Shown here: one piece after another, positions 1-5,800 of the stretch
Layout of the letters: every line of letters starts with the position of its first letter
How positions within the stretch are numbered: position 1 is the first letter of the stretch
Source of the DNA: Bacteroidales bacterium
GTDB lineage: Bacteria; Bacteroidota; Bacteroidia; Bacteroidales; UBA1715
Assembly: GCA_031262005.1 (NCBI GenBank)
Contig: JAISIO010000019.1
Location: 1 to 12,485 of the forward strand
DNA length: 12,485 nucleotides
Direction of reading: 5' to 3'
Program-made: the position numbers and the translations under genes
The notes under the pieces: generated by a model
Told to the model about the DNA's origin: nothing
Database searches by the model: none
The model's input: only the letters and a program-made list of their open reading frames with translations

Positions 1-30
1 AAATATTCAAAATCCTGATACATTGTGATT

Positions 31-62
31 CAAATCAACAAAAAACCAAATCAACAAAAAAA
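31..62 (+). repeat. 16-bp tandem duplication in the trpC leader
   Basis: Two adjacent copies of a 16-bp unit, each beginning caaatcaac followed by a run of A, lie at 31-46 and 47-62. They differ only in the last base, and the second copy runs into the A of the trpC start codon. The leader is A-rich and has no Shine-Dalgarno-like sequence, which is usual for Bacteroidota, where A-rich leaders favour initiation. The duplication doubles this A-rich leader. It may be a simple slippage product, and any effect on translation is inference. Confidence 0.7.
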
Positions 63-838
63 TGACAATATTAGACAACATAATAGCCACAAAAAAAACA
101 GAAATAGCTGAAAGAAAAAACAAAATCAGCATTTCCGATTTGGAAGAAACAGCCGCATTCGGCAGAAAATGCCTTTCGCTGCGGCAGAGTTTATTACATT
201 CCACGAGTGGAATAATTGCAGAGTTCAAACGCAAAAGTCCCTCCAAAGGCTGGATACACGCCGATGCTGATGTGCAGAAAATCACTTCGGGGTATTCGCA
301 AAACGGTGCATCGGGAATTTCCATCTTAACGGATTTTCCCTACTTTGGCGGTGCGCCCGACGATTTGATTTCGGCGCGCCCAAACATTCACTGCCCCGTG
401 TTGCGAAAAGATTTTATGATAGACGAATATCAACTTTTTGAAGCGAAAAGTTATGGTGCCGATGTGGTGCTGCTCATTGCGGCGGCTCTTACAATTGCAG
501 AATGCAAAAATCTTGCACAAAAAGCAAAACAACTTGGTTTGGAAACCCTGTTGGAAGTGCACAACGCCGAAGAATTGAAGCATATCAACGAGTACATTGA
601 CCTTGTGGGCGTGAACAACCGCAATCTGAAAACGTTTGAAGTTTCCACCGCAATTTCCATTGAGTTGGCGCAACTCATTCCCGATGAATTTGTAAAAATC
701 AGCGAAAGCGGAATATCTAACGTACAAACCGTGAGAGAATTACAACAAATAGGTTATAAAGGTTTTTTGATGGGCGAAAATTTCATGAAAGAAGAAAATC
801 CCGCCGACGCATTGAAACAATTTATTGCAGAACTGTAA
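62..838 (+). CDS. trpC: Indole-3-glycerol phosphate synthase (TrpC)
   Basis: This cytoplasmic TIM-barrel enzyme closes the ring of CdRP (1-(o-carboxyphenylamino)-1-deoxyribulose 5-phosphate) to give indole-3-glycerol phosphate, with loss of CO2 and water. The 258 residues match the usual family length for a monofunctional enzyme. Seen in the sequence: AEFKRKSPSKG at 53-63, with Glu54 and Lys56 corresponding to the conserved active-site Glu and Lys; VLRKDFM at 113-119, with Lys116 as the presumed general acid; LLEVH at 163-167, with Glu165 as the presumed base; GVNNRNL at 183-189; and ISESGI at 213-218, which binds the product or phosphate. All key residues are present. The ATG at 62 starts the conserved N-terminal helix directly after an A-rich leader, and nothing suggests a longer start. 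It is not fused to trpF, which follows after an intervening lipoprotein gene. Expected upstream partners (trpD, trpG, trpE, trpB) would lie before base 1. Confidence 0.97.
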   Translation: MTILDNIIATKKTEIAERKNKISISDLEETAAFGRKCLSLRQSLLHSTSGIIAEFKRKSPSKGWIHADADVQKITSGYSQNGASGISILTDFPYFGGAPDDLISARPNIHCPVLRKDFMIDEYQLFEAKSYGADVVLLIAAALTIAECKNLAQKAKQLGLETLLEVHNAEELKHINEYIDLVGVNNRNLKTFEVSTAISIELAQLIPDEFVKISESGISNVQTVRELQQIGYKGFLMGENFMKEENPADALKQFIAEL

Positions 839-940
839 TGTATACATGAAACTTTTAATAAAAAAGCAATATATTTCAATTATGATTGAAACTTTTGTCA
901 TTATTGCAATTAATTTCAATTGTAAATTAAATGTGTCGTT
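839..940 (+). repeat. AT-rich spacer with hairpin and short direct repeats
   Basis: The gap between trpC and the lipoprotein gene contains a perfect 7-bp hairpin (tttcaat at 874-880, loop tatg, attgaaa at 885-891). It also has a 10-bp direct repeat, tgaaactttt, at 847-856 and 887-896. A second, imperfect 8-bp hairpin (ttgcaatt / aattgtaa, with a G-T pair) lies at about 906-927. AACTTTTG at 890-897 is one base away from a Bacteroidota -7 box (TAnnTTTG), so a weak internal promoter for the lipoprotein gene is possible but poorly supported. No T-run follows the hairpins, so a terminator is not clear. Confidence 0.5.
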
Positions 941-1597
941 ATGAAAAGAAACTTTTTAATTATCGCAACAGCATTATTCTTATTTTCGTGCAACAATGGG
1001 AAATCGGTTGAAAAAGACTCTCCAAAGGAAACAGAATTACATATAGAAACAGAAAATTTTTACTCTTTTGTTTACTTTTTTAATCCTATCCATTTTCCAA
1101 TGGAAATAAACGATAATATACTTTGGAAATCAACACTTGTTGTGATGAAAGGATTACCTAAAATAGACACTTCTTTCGTAAATCTTTTTATGAATTACGA
1201 ATATGAAACAAAAGATACGGCTACATTTCACGAACTTATTACTTTTTACGAGGTTGGAAAATTTGAAATTGACACTACAATTATTGGGTTAATTTATTTA
1301 AAATCATTCAATTCTACATTTATAGAAGGAGGAAAAAAAGATATATATAAATTAGCAATGTTCGACAAAGAAGGAAATTTGATTTCTCAAAAAGACATAG
1401 CAGGATTTATTACAGATTACAGTAAAAATGATGATAGATCATTTTGGAATACTTGCAAAATAGATAAAAATTTTAGAATTCAATTACGAATTGAAGAACA
1501 TCTTGCCGATTATAATTTAGATACATTATATGTAATTTCAAAAACTATCGAAAATTATTGTATTACCAAAGAAGGCATAATTACAAAACAGGAATAA
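941..1597 (+). CDS. Small lipoprotein of unknown function inside the trp operon
   Basis: I do not recognise a family for this 218-residue protein. It starts MKRNFLIIATALFLFSC, a type II signal peptide with Cys17 as the lipidation site, so it is probably anchored in the periplasm or outer membrane. The residues after Cys17 (NNGKSVEKD) do not form an obvious acidic surface-export signal. The mature part is rich in aromatic and acidic residues and contains a segment near 135-150 (YKLAMFDKEGNLISQK) of the kind seen in secreted Bacteroidota proteins, which may form a beta-rich fold. There is no other membrane segment. Hand counts on three 60-base lines give 12, 13 and 17 G+C, against 28 of 60 in a trpC line. 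The gene is therefore much more AT-rich than its neighbours, which suggests later acquisition. It ends 2 bp before the trpF ATG, so its translation may be coupled to trpF. A role in tryptophan metabolism is not indicated. Confidence 0.85.
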   Translation: MKRNFLIIATALFLFSCNNGKSVEKDSPKETELHIETENFYSFVYFFNPIHFPMEINDNILWKSTLVVMKGLPKIDTSFVNLFMNYEYETKDTATFHELITFYEVGKFEIDTTIIGLIYLKSFNSTFIEGGKKDIYKLAMFDKEGNLISQKDIAGFITDYSKNDDRSFWNTCKIDKNFRIQLRIEEHLADYNLDTLYVISKTIENYCITKEGIITKQE

Positions 1598-1599
1598 TT

Positions 1600-2274
1600 A
1601 TGAAAATAAAAGTCTGCGGAATGAAACATCCGCACAACATACAAGAATTGTTACAACACAATCCCGATTTTATAGGATTCATTTTTTACGAAAAATCACC
1701 ACGATTTTTCGGTGATTCGTGCGGTATTATTGATACGAACGGTATTGTTGAGACGCACGGCCGTGCGTCTCAACCGGAAACAACCAAAAAAATCGGCGTT
1801 TTCGTAAACGAAACGGTAGAAAATATATTGAAAATTGCCGAAAAATATCATTTAGACGGCATACAGTTTCACGGAAAAGAAAGCCCCGAAGAATGCCTAC
1901 AAATCCGAGAAAAAGGATTGTTAACAATAAAAGCGTTTAATGTGGAAAACAAAGAGGATTTTGAACAAACAAAACCGTATGAATATGTTGTTGATTTCTT
2001 TTTATTTGATACACGCCTCCCCCCAGCCCCCTCCGAAGGAGGGAGAGCTTATGGCGGTACAGGCATAAAATTTGACTGGCAAATTTTAAAACAGTATAAA
2101 GGAGAAACACCGTTTTTCTTAAGCGGCGGAATTAGCGAAAGCGATGCAGAAACAATAAAATCGCTACATTTGCCACAATTATATGCCGTGGACATCAACA
2201 GTCGTTTTGAAATAGAACCGGGATTGAAACATATTGAGAACATTAAAAAATTTATAACACATATACGTAATTGA
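1600..2274 (+). CDS. trpF: Phosphoribosylanthranilate isomerase (TrpF) with two in-frame repeat insertions
   Basis: This enzyme converts N-(5'-phosphoribosyl)anthranilate to CdRP by an Amadori rearrangement, supplying TrpC. Family motifs in order are KVCGM (4-8) with presumed catalytic Cys6, DFIGFIFYEKSPR (23-35), KKIGVFVNE (63-71), DGIQFHGKES (86-95), FLFDT (134-138) with presumed catalytic Asp137, YGGTG (151-155), SGG (175-177, phosphate site) and AVDINSRFE (196-204). The start at 1600 places KVCG at the N terminus as usual. A reading extended 14 codons upstream would overlap the lipoprotein gene and has no family similarity. At 224 residues it is longer than the roughly 200-210 I expect. 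The extra length sits in two low-similarity stretches, residues about 40-60 and 139-150, both encoded by hairpin-forming DNA. All catalytic motifs remain, so the protein is probably functional. The second insertion adjoins Asp137 in an active-site loop and could affect activity. The gene lies 2 bp after the lipoprotein stop. Confidence 0.95.
   Translation: MKIKVCGMKHPHNIQELLQHNPDFIGFIFYEKSPRFFGDSCGIIDTNGIVETHGRASQPETTKKIGVFVNETVENILKIAEKYHLDGIQFHGKESPEECLQIREKGLLTIKAFNVENKEDFEQTKPYEYVVDFFLFDTRLPPAPSEGGRAYGGTGIKFDWQILKQYKGETPFFLSGGISESDAETIKSLHLPQLYAVDINSRFEIEPGLKHIENIKKFITHIRN
1723..1758 (+). repeat. 18-bp imperfect tandem duplication within trpF
   Basis: Positions 1723-1740 and 1741-1758 are adjacent 18-bp units identical at 15 of 18 bases. 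They encode the hexapeptides GIIDTN and GIVETH (residues 42-47 and 48-53). The unit is a multiple of three, so the frame is kept. The second copy runs into the left arm of the 28-bp palindrome, so both may belong to one insertion event. Confidence 0.7.
1747..1774. repeat. 28-bp perfect palindrome embedded in trpF
   Basis: The sequence reads gttgagacgcacgg to 1760 and its exact reverse complement from 1761 to 1774, with no loop. The core (agacgcacgg and its complement) resembles short palindromic repeats I recall as dispersed in Bacteroidota intergenic DNA. That recollection was not checked by search. Here it is translated as residues 50-58, VETHGRASQ, in a stretch that is not conserved in TrpF, between SPR (33-35) and KKIGVFVNE (63-71). 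It is more GC-rich than the surrounding gene. Confidence 0.85.
2013..2048. repeat. C-rich hairpin repeat embedded in trpF next to the catalytic Asp codon
   Basis: A strand-biased C-rich run (ctccccccagccccctcc, 2017-2034) is followed by a G-rich run. A 6-bp hairpin forms from ccctcc (2029-2034), loop gaa and ggaggg (2038-2043). It encodes residues about 139-150, RLPPAPSEGGRA, between FDT and YGGTG, which are normally separated by only a few residues. The composition is unlike the rest of trpF. It resembles C-rich/G-rich hairpin repeats that I recall in Bacteroidota intergenic regions. The boundaries are approximate. Confidence 0.7.
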
Positions 2275-2278
2275 CGGC

Positions 2279-2400
2279 GTAGGGGTCGAATATTTTCGAC
2301 CCAATAAATAAACAGAATTGATAATATAAGGGTCGCATATTTTCGACCCAATGAATAAATCAAATTAATAATAGAAAGGTCGAAAATATGCGACCTCTAC
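2279..2400. repeat. Three-copy hairpin repeat array between trpF and trpA
   Basis: The 138-bp gap between trpF and trpA is almost entirely repeats. Unit 1 (2283-2329) and unit 2 (2330-2376) are 47-bp tandem copies identical at 40 of 47 bases by hand alignment. Each starts with a hairpin: gggtcgaa / ttcgaccc around loop tatt in unit 1, and the same with one mismatch in unit 2. A third hairpin (2377-2396) is in inverted orientation and, like unit 2, carries the gcatatttt variant when read on the other strand. The array is bounded by gtag (2279-2282) and ctac (2397-2400). No T-run follows the hairpins, so simple rho-independent termination is not indicated. Folded into mRNA, they could slow exonucleases or reduce trpA readthrough, which is inference. 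Confidence 0.85.
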
Positions 2401-2412
2401 AATCTGAAAATT

Positions 2413-3186
2413 ATGAACAGAATAGACACATTATTCCAACAAAAACAAGAAAAAATTCTATCGGTATATTTTACCGCAGGTTTTCCCCAATTGAATGACA
2501 CTTGCACAGTGTTACACGAATTACAAGCGCACGGCATTGATATGGTAGAACTGGGAATACCGTTTTCCGACCCTATGGCTGATGGCGTGGTTATTCAACA
2601 AGCAGGACAAACGGCGTTAAACAACGGTATGTCGCTCGCTTTGATTTTTGAGCAATTACAAAATGTGCGCCAAACCATTACAATGCCGATTATTTTAATG
2701 GGGTATCTAAACCCTATTATGCAATATGGTTTTGAAAAATTTTGCAAATCCTGCGCTGCCACGGGTGTCGATGGCGTGATTATTCCCGATTTGCCATTTG
2801 CAGACTATATGCATTCGTACAAAGCTGTTGCCGAAGCGCATGGCGTTCACGTAATTATGCTTATTACACCCGAAACTTCGGAAAAGCGAGTACGACTGAT
2901 TGACGAACACACCCAAGGATTTATTTATATGGTTTCGAGTGCAGCCACCACCGGAGCACAACAATGTTTCGACGAGAAGAAACAGGATTATTTCAAACGT
3001 ATTAATGCGATGAATTTGCGCAATCCTCGTTTGATAGGTTTTGGAGTGTCGAATAAGGCAACTTTCGATGCCGCTATTTCCAATGCTTCGGGGGCAATTG
3101 TAGGAAGTAAGTTTGTTCAACTGTTGGAAAAAAGCAATTCAATTAAACACGCAGTAGAACAGTTGATTAACGATTTGAATAAATAA
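2413..3186 (+). CDS. trpA: Tryptophan synthase alpha chain (TrpA)
   Basis: This is the alpha subunit of tryptophan synthase. It cleaves indole-3-glycerol phosphate to indole and glyceraldehyde 3-phosphate, and indole is channelled to TrpB in the alpha2-beta2 complex. The 257 residues are near the family norm. Seen in the sequence: VYFTAGFP (18-25), VELGIPFSDPMADG (45-58) with presumed catalytic Glu46 and Asp57 (E. coli Glu49 and Asp60), ILMGYLNP (94-101), GVIIPDLP (121-128), the flexible loop region SSAATTGAQ (175-183) and phosphate-site residues GFGVS (209-213) and GAIVGSKFV (227-235). All are intact. The gene starts at 2413, only 12 bp after the hairpin array and without a Shine-Dalgarno site. 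No trpB lies next to it, which fits the Bacteroidota order with trpB at the operon head. It appears to be the last trp gene, followed by a 154-bp gap. Confidence 0.97.
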   Translation: MNRIDTLFQQKQEKILSVYFTAGFPQLNDTCTVLHELQAHGIDMVELGIPFSDPMADGVVIQQAGQTALNNGMSLALIFEQLQNVRQTITMPIILMGYLNPIMQYGFEKFCKSCAATGVDGVIIPDLPFADYMHSYKAVAEAHGVHVIMLITPETSEKRVRLIDEHTQGFIYMVSSAATTGAQQCFDEKKQDYFKRINAMNLRNPRLIGFGVSNKATFDAAISNASGAIVGSKFVQLLEKSNSIKHAVEQLINDLNK

Positions 3187-3268
3187 CACTAATTCATACT
3201 CCTATTGGATACCCACAAAAAGTCGCATACAACTGTTTTATTAATGCTCACGCATAAAATCTTATCTG

Positions 3269-3297
3269 TTTACTTTCACTTTTTTTGGAAAAGTAAA
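3269..3297. repeat. T-rich/A-rich hairpin repeat upstream of the 511-residue lipoprotein
   Basis: Within the 154-bp gap after trpA, tttacttt (3269-3276) pairs with aaagtaaa (3290-3297). An alternative inner hairpin uses actttt (3278-3283) and aaaagt (3289-3294). The inner block, acttttttt-gg-aaaagtaa (3278-3296), closely matches a sequence at 12462-12482 near the other end of the window. It may be a dispersed repeat or a weak terminator. On the minus strand a T-rich tract follows the stem. The rest of the gap (3187-3268 and 3298-3340) shows no gene and no clear promoter. Confidence 0.5.
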
Positions 3298-3340
3298 AAA
3301 ATAAATAGAGATTTGCACACCTTAAAAATAGAAGAATTAC

Positions 3341-4876
3341 ATGAAACTTAAGTTTTACCTGTGTTTATGCGCTTTGTTTTTTATCGTTGCATGCGGCGGC
3401 GAAAAAAAAACAGGTCGTAGGGTAGTGATTGTGGAAAACAATGAACAACAGAGAAATTCCACACCTCAACCAAATCCATTCCTTGCCAGCGATGTATATA
3501 GCACCACACAAGTAAATTTAGCTCATACAAATTCTTTTACTGCGCCTATACCCAAAGGCACATTTACTATTGAATTAACAACTGAAAACCAACTACTTTC
3601 TGGTCTGGTGAATGTAGCAACAATTGCGAGCGGGAATCCCAATTATATGTGGGCTATTTCTACCGATCGTTTTACGTGTATCAATACCAATGAAGGTAAT
3701 TTTGGACAAGTGAGGAATTTTTTCAATTATCCCGATGCCGGAGCTTTTCATGTGGAGAAGCATCGCGATGTCTTATTGCACAATTATACATCAATAGAGG
3801 AAATACAACGCAATGTATTTGCTGCGTATGGAAATTCTCCTGAACAACGACTCAGCAAAGGCACCATTGCCGTATGTGATAAAAATACCGATGTGTTTAT
3901 CAACTACGGCACTCAAATAGCCTGTTTGATTGACCTTAACAAACCTCGATTTCGTAACATTTTTGATGTAACGCAATATACCCCCAACCCGACCAATATT
4001 GTAGGTTTGGGAATTACCTACGATGGTATGTTGGTTTTTGCCTCGCAAACCTACATTGGAGTAATTGACCGAGCTTTCGATACAATACCCAAAATTTATC
4101 ATTTTGAACCGAACGAACTGTGCAATAAAGCATTTTGCATTGACGAAAACAACGGAATTTATGTAGCCACCAATAAAAAAATGCGCAAACTGGTATGGAC
4201 AGGGCAAGAATTGAGCGATAAAACCGCCGATGGTGCATGGGTGGCGGCGTACAAAACCGGCAAACAAGGAGCGGTGAGCACTCCCTCGTTAATGGGATTT
4301 GACTATTCCGACGACAAGTTGGTAGTTATTGTAGATGGCAAAAACAATCTTACGGCATTTTGGCGCAACGAAATTCCGGCAAATACACAACGTATTGCCG
4401 ATGAAATAAAACTGAGTTTTGCAAGCACAGAAAAACCTGTATCGGCAGCAGGATTGGCAATTAATAATACCGGTATTTTTGTGGCAAATAATTCTTTGTA
4501 TGCCAACACCGGCGATGCCATAGTTGATGCCATAGCAACCGTTGTAAAACCTTCGGCGCAAGGCTGCGAACGCTTTGAATGGATGGACGACACAAAACAA
4601 TTCAAATCAATATTTGTGAACAAAAGCATAAGCACCGCCACAATGAAACCGGCAGTAAGCACTACTTCTAACATTGTGTGCGTCAATGGGTTTTATCCCG
4701 AAACAGGCTGGGAAGTTACCGGACTTGATTGGAACACAGGCTCAATTGTACACCGTAGTTTGTTCGGACACAATAATCTGGGTAATGCCGCTTTTGCAAC
4801 TCTGCAATATTTCCCCAATGGCAATATGCTATTCAACTCTATTGGCGGACCATGCCGAATACAACTAACTCATTAA
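3341..4876 (+). CDS. Lipoprotein of unknown function, possibly beta-propeller
   Basis: I do not recognise this 511-residue protein. It starts MKLKFYLCLCALFFIVAC, a type II signal peptide with Cys18 in the lipobox IVAC, followed by GGEKKTGRR with no acidic surface-export signal, so an envelope location facing the periplasm is likely. A polar, Asn/Gln/Pro-rich linker (about residues 30-50) follows. The rest contains repeated patterns of hydrophobic strands and turns, such as MWAISTDRFTCINT, GLGITYDGMLVFAS, AFCIDENNGIYVATNK and MGFDYSDDKLVVIVDGK. These resemble blades of SMP-30/NHL/PQQ-like propellers, but that is a visual impression only. No catalytic motif is evident. The ATG at 3341 directly precedes the signal peptide and follows an A-rich leader. 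prmA starts 16 bp after its stop, so the two are probably co-transcribed. A dehydrogenase or lactonase-like propeller function is possible but not supported. Confidence 0.85.
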   Translation: MKLKFYLCLCALFFIVACGGEKKTGRRVVIVENNEQQRNSTPQPNPFLASDVYSTTQVNLAHTNSFTAPIPKGTFTIELTTENQLLSGLVNVATIASGNPNYMWAISTDRFTCINTNEGNFGQVRNFFNYPDAGAFHVEKHRDVLLHNYTSIEEIQRNVFAAYGNSPEQRLSKGTIAVCDKNTDVFINYGTQIACLIDLNKPRFRNIFDVTQYTPNPTNIVGLGITYDGMLVFASQTYIGVIDRAFDTIPKIYHFEPNELCNKAFCIDENNGIYVATNKKMRKLVWTGQELSDKTADGAWVAAYKTGKQGAVSTPSLMGFDYSDDKLVVIVDGKNNLTAFWRNEIPANTQRIADEIKLSFASTEKPVSAAGLAINNTGIFVANNSLYANTGDAIVDAIATVVKPSAQGCERFEWMDDTKQFKSIFVNKSISTATMKPAVSTTSNIVCVNGFYPETGWEVTGLDWNTGSIVHRSLFGHNNLGNAAFATLQYFPNGNMLFNSIGGPCRIQLTH

Positions 4877-4892
4877 TAAGCTACTACACATA

Positions 4893-5738
4893 ATGGATTA
4901 TTTAGAATTTTCAACTAACCTGCAAGGTAAAATTCCGTTTGCCGATGAAATTCTTACAGCACAACTTGCCGAAATAGGATTTGAAAGTTTTAGTAACGAA
5001 GAAAATCGCATATACAAAGCCTACATTCAAAAACAAGATTTTGACCAACAAATACTTACAGAACTTATTGAAACTATTGAGGAACATTTGGGTGAACTAA
5101 CATACACCGTTATAGAACTCGAAACCGTGAATTGGAATGCTGAATGGGAAGCACAATTTGAACCGGTAGACATACAATCATCAATACTGATAAAAGCTCC
5201 GTTTCATACCATTACCGACGAAAAAAAGTTTCGCTATGTAATAGAAATCGAACCGAAAATGTCGTTTGGAACGGGACATCACGAAACCACAAGTTTAATG
5301 TTGCAAACCATGCTCAATCTCGATTTTTCGGGTAAAACCGTTGCTGATTGCGGTTGCGGCACAGGAGTATTGGCAATTGCGGCGTTGCAAATGGGTGCTT
5401 GTTCGGCATACGCATTTGACTACGACCCACTCTGTTACGAAAACACCGTCGAAAATAAAATTCGGAACAATGCCGAAAATCTTAGCGTAGAACAAGGCGA
5501 TTTATCACTTTTGGAAGGAAAAACATTTGATATAGTATTGGCAAATATCAACCGTAATATACTTGCGCATAATATGCACTATCTTGCGCACGCACTCAAT
5601 CCCGGCGGATTACTGATTCTCAGCGGTTTTTACGAACACGATATTGATTTTCTGCTCGAAAAAACAGCCCAATTCGGTTTAACCTATCAATCGCATAAAA
5701 CCGAAAATAAATGGACGGCGGTTTTAATTGAAAATTGA
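4893..5738 (+). CDS. prmA: Ribosomal protein L11 methyltransferase (PrmA)
   Basis: This SAM-dependent cytoplasmic enzyme trimethylates amino groups of ribosomal protein L11 (alpha-amino and lysine side chains in E. coli). At 281 residues it is close to the usual length. The N-terminal part (about 1-95) corresponds to the substrate-recognition domain. The class I methyltransferase part carries MSFGTGHHETT (123-133), the PrmA-specific signature; DCGCGTGVLAIA (152-163), the SAM-binding glycine-rich loop; FDYD (175-178), with an acidic residue after strand 2 for the ribose; and LANINRNIL (216-224), corresponding to the catalytic-site NPP-like motif IV region typical of PrmA. All are intact. The ATG at 4893 begins the conserved start (MDYLEF). 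It lies 16 bp after the lipoprotein and 62 bp before the epimerase-like gene. Confidence 0.96.
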   Translation: MDYLEFSTNLQGKIPFADEILTAQLAEIGFESFSNEENRIYKAYIQKQDFDQQILTELIETIEEHLGELTYTVIELETVNWNAEWEAQFEPVDIQSSILIKAPFHTITDEKKFRYVIEIEPKMSFGTGHHETTSLMLQTMLNLDFSGKTVADCGCGTGVLAIAALQMGACSAYAFDYDPLCYENTVENKIRNNAENLSVEQGDLSLLEGKTFDIVLANINRNILAHNMHYLAHALNPGGLLILSGFYEHDIDFLLEKTAQFGLTYQSHKTENKWTAVLIEN

Positions 5739-5800
5739 AAGTTAAAAATTAAAAACTCCCTCTCTATTCTCTAATCACTATACTCTAACCATTAACCATT
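5739..5800 (+). other. Short AT-rich and pyrimidine-rich intergenic spacer
   Basis: The 62 bp between prmA and the SDR gene begin with an A-rich tract and continue with a pyrimidine-rich stretch (5756-5785). Just before the start codon lies a small tandem repeat (aaccatt twice, 5786-5799). I see no promoter matching TAnnTTTG, no Shine-Dalgarno site and no terminator hairpin, so read-through from prmA is plausible. Confidence 0.4.

Noticed and set aside
326..727. Reverse-strand open frames across trpC, trpA and the 511-residue lipoprotein gene
   Set aside because: They are shadows of strongly supported forward genes with no start context or motif of their own.
1558..1599. Start of trpF 14 codons upstream of 1600
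   Set aside because: The extra residues overlap the lipoprotein coding sequence in another frame and do not resemble TrpF, while KVCGM belongs close to the N terminus.
1600..2274. trpF as a pseudogene because of its insertions
   Set aside because: The frame is open and all catalytic and phosphate-binding motifs are intact, so loss of function is not indicated by the sequence.
2326..2363. Hairpins of the trpF-trpA array as rho-independent terminators
   Set aside because: The stems are not followed by T-runs on either strand, and trpA lies directly downstream in the same operon.
2279..2400. CRISPR-like array because of regularly spaced repeats
   Set aside because: Only three copies are present, one is inverted, the would-be spacers are themselves similar to each other, and there are no cas genes.
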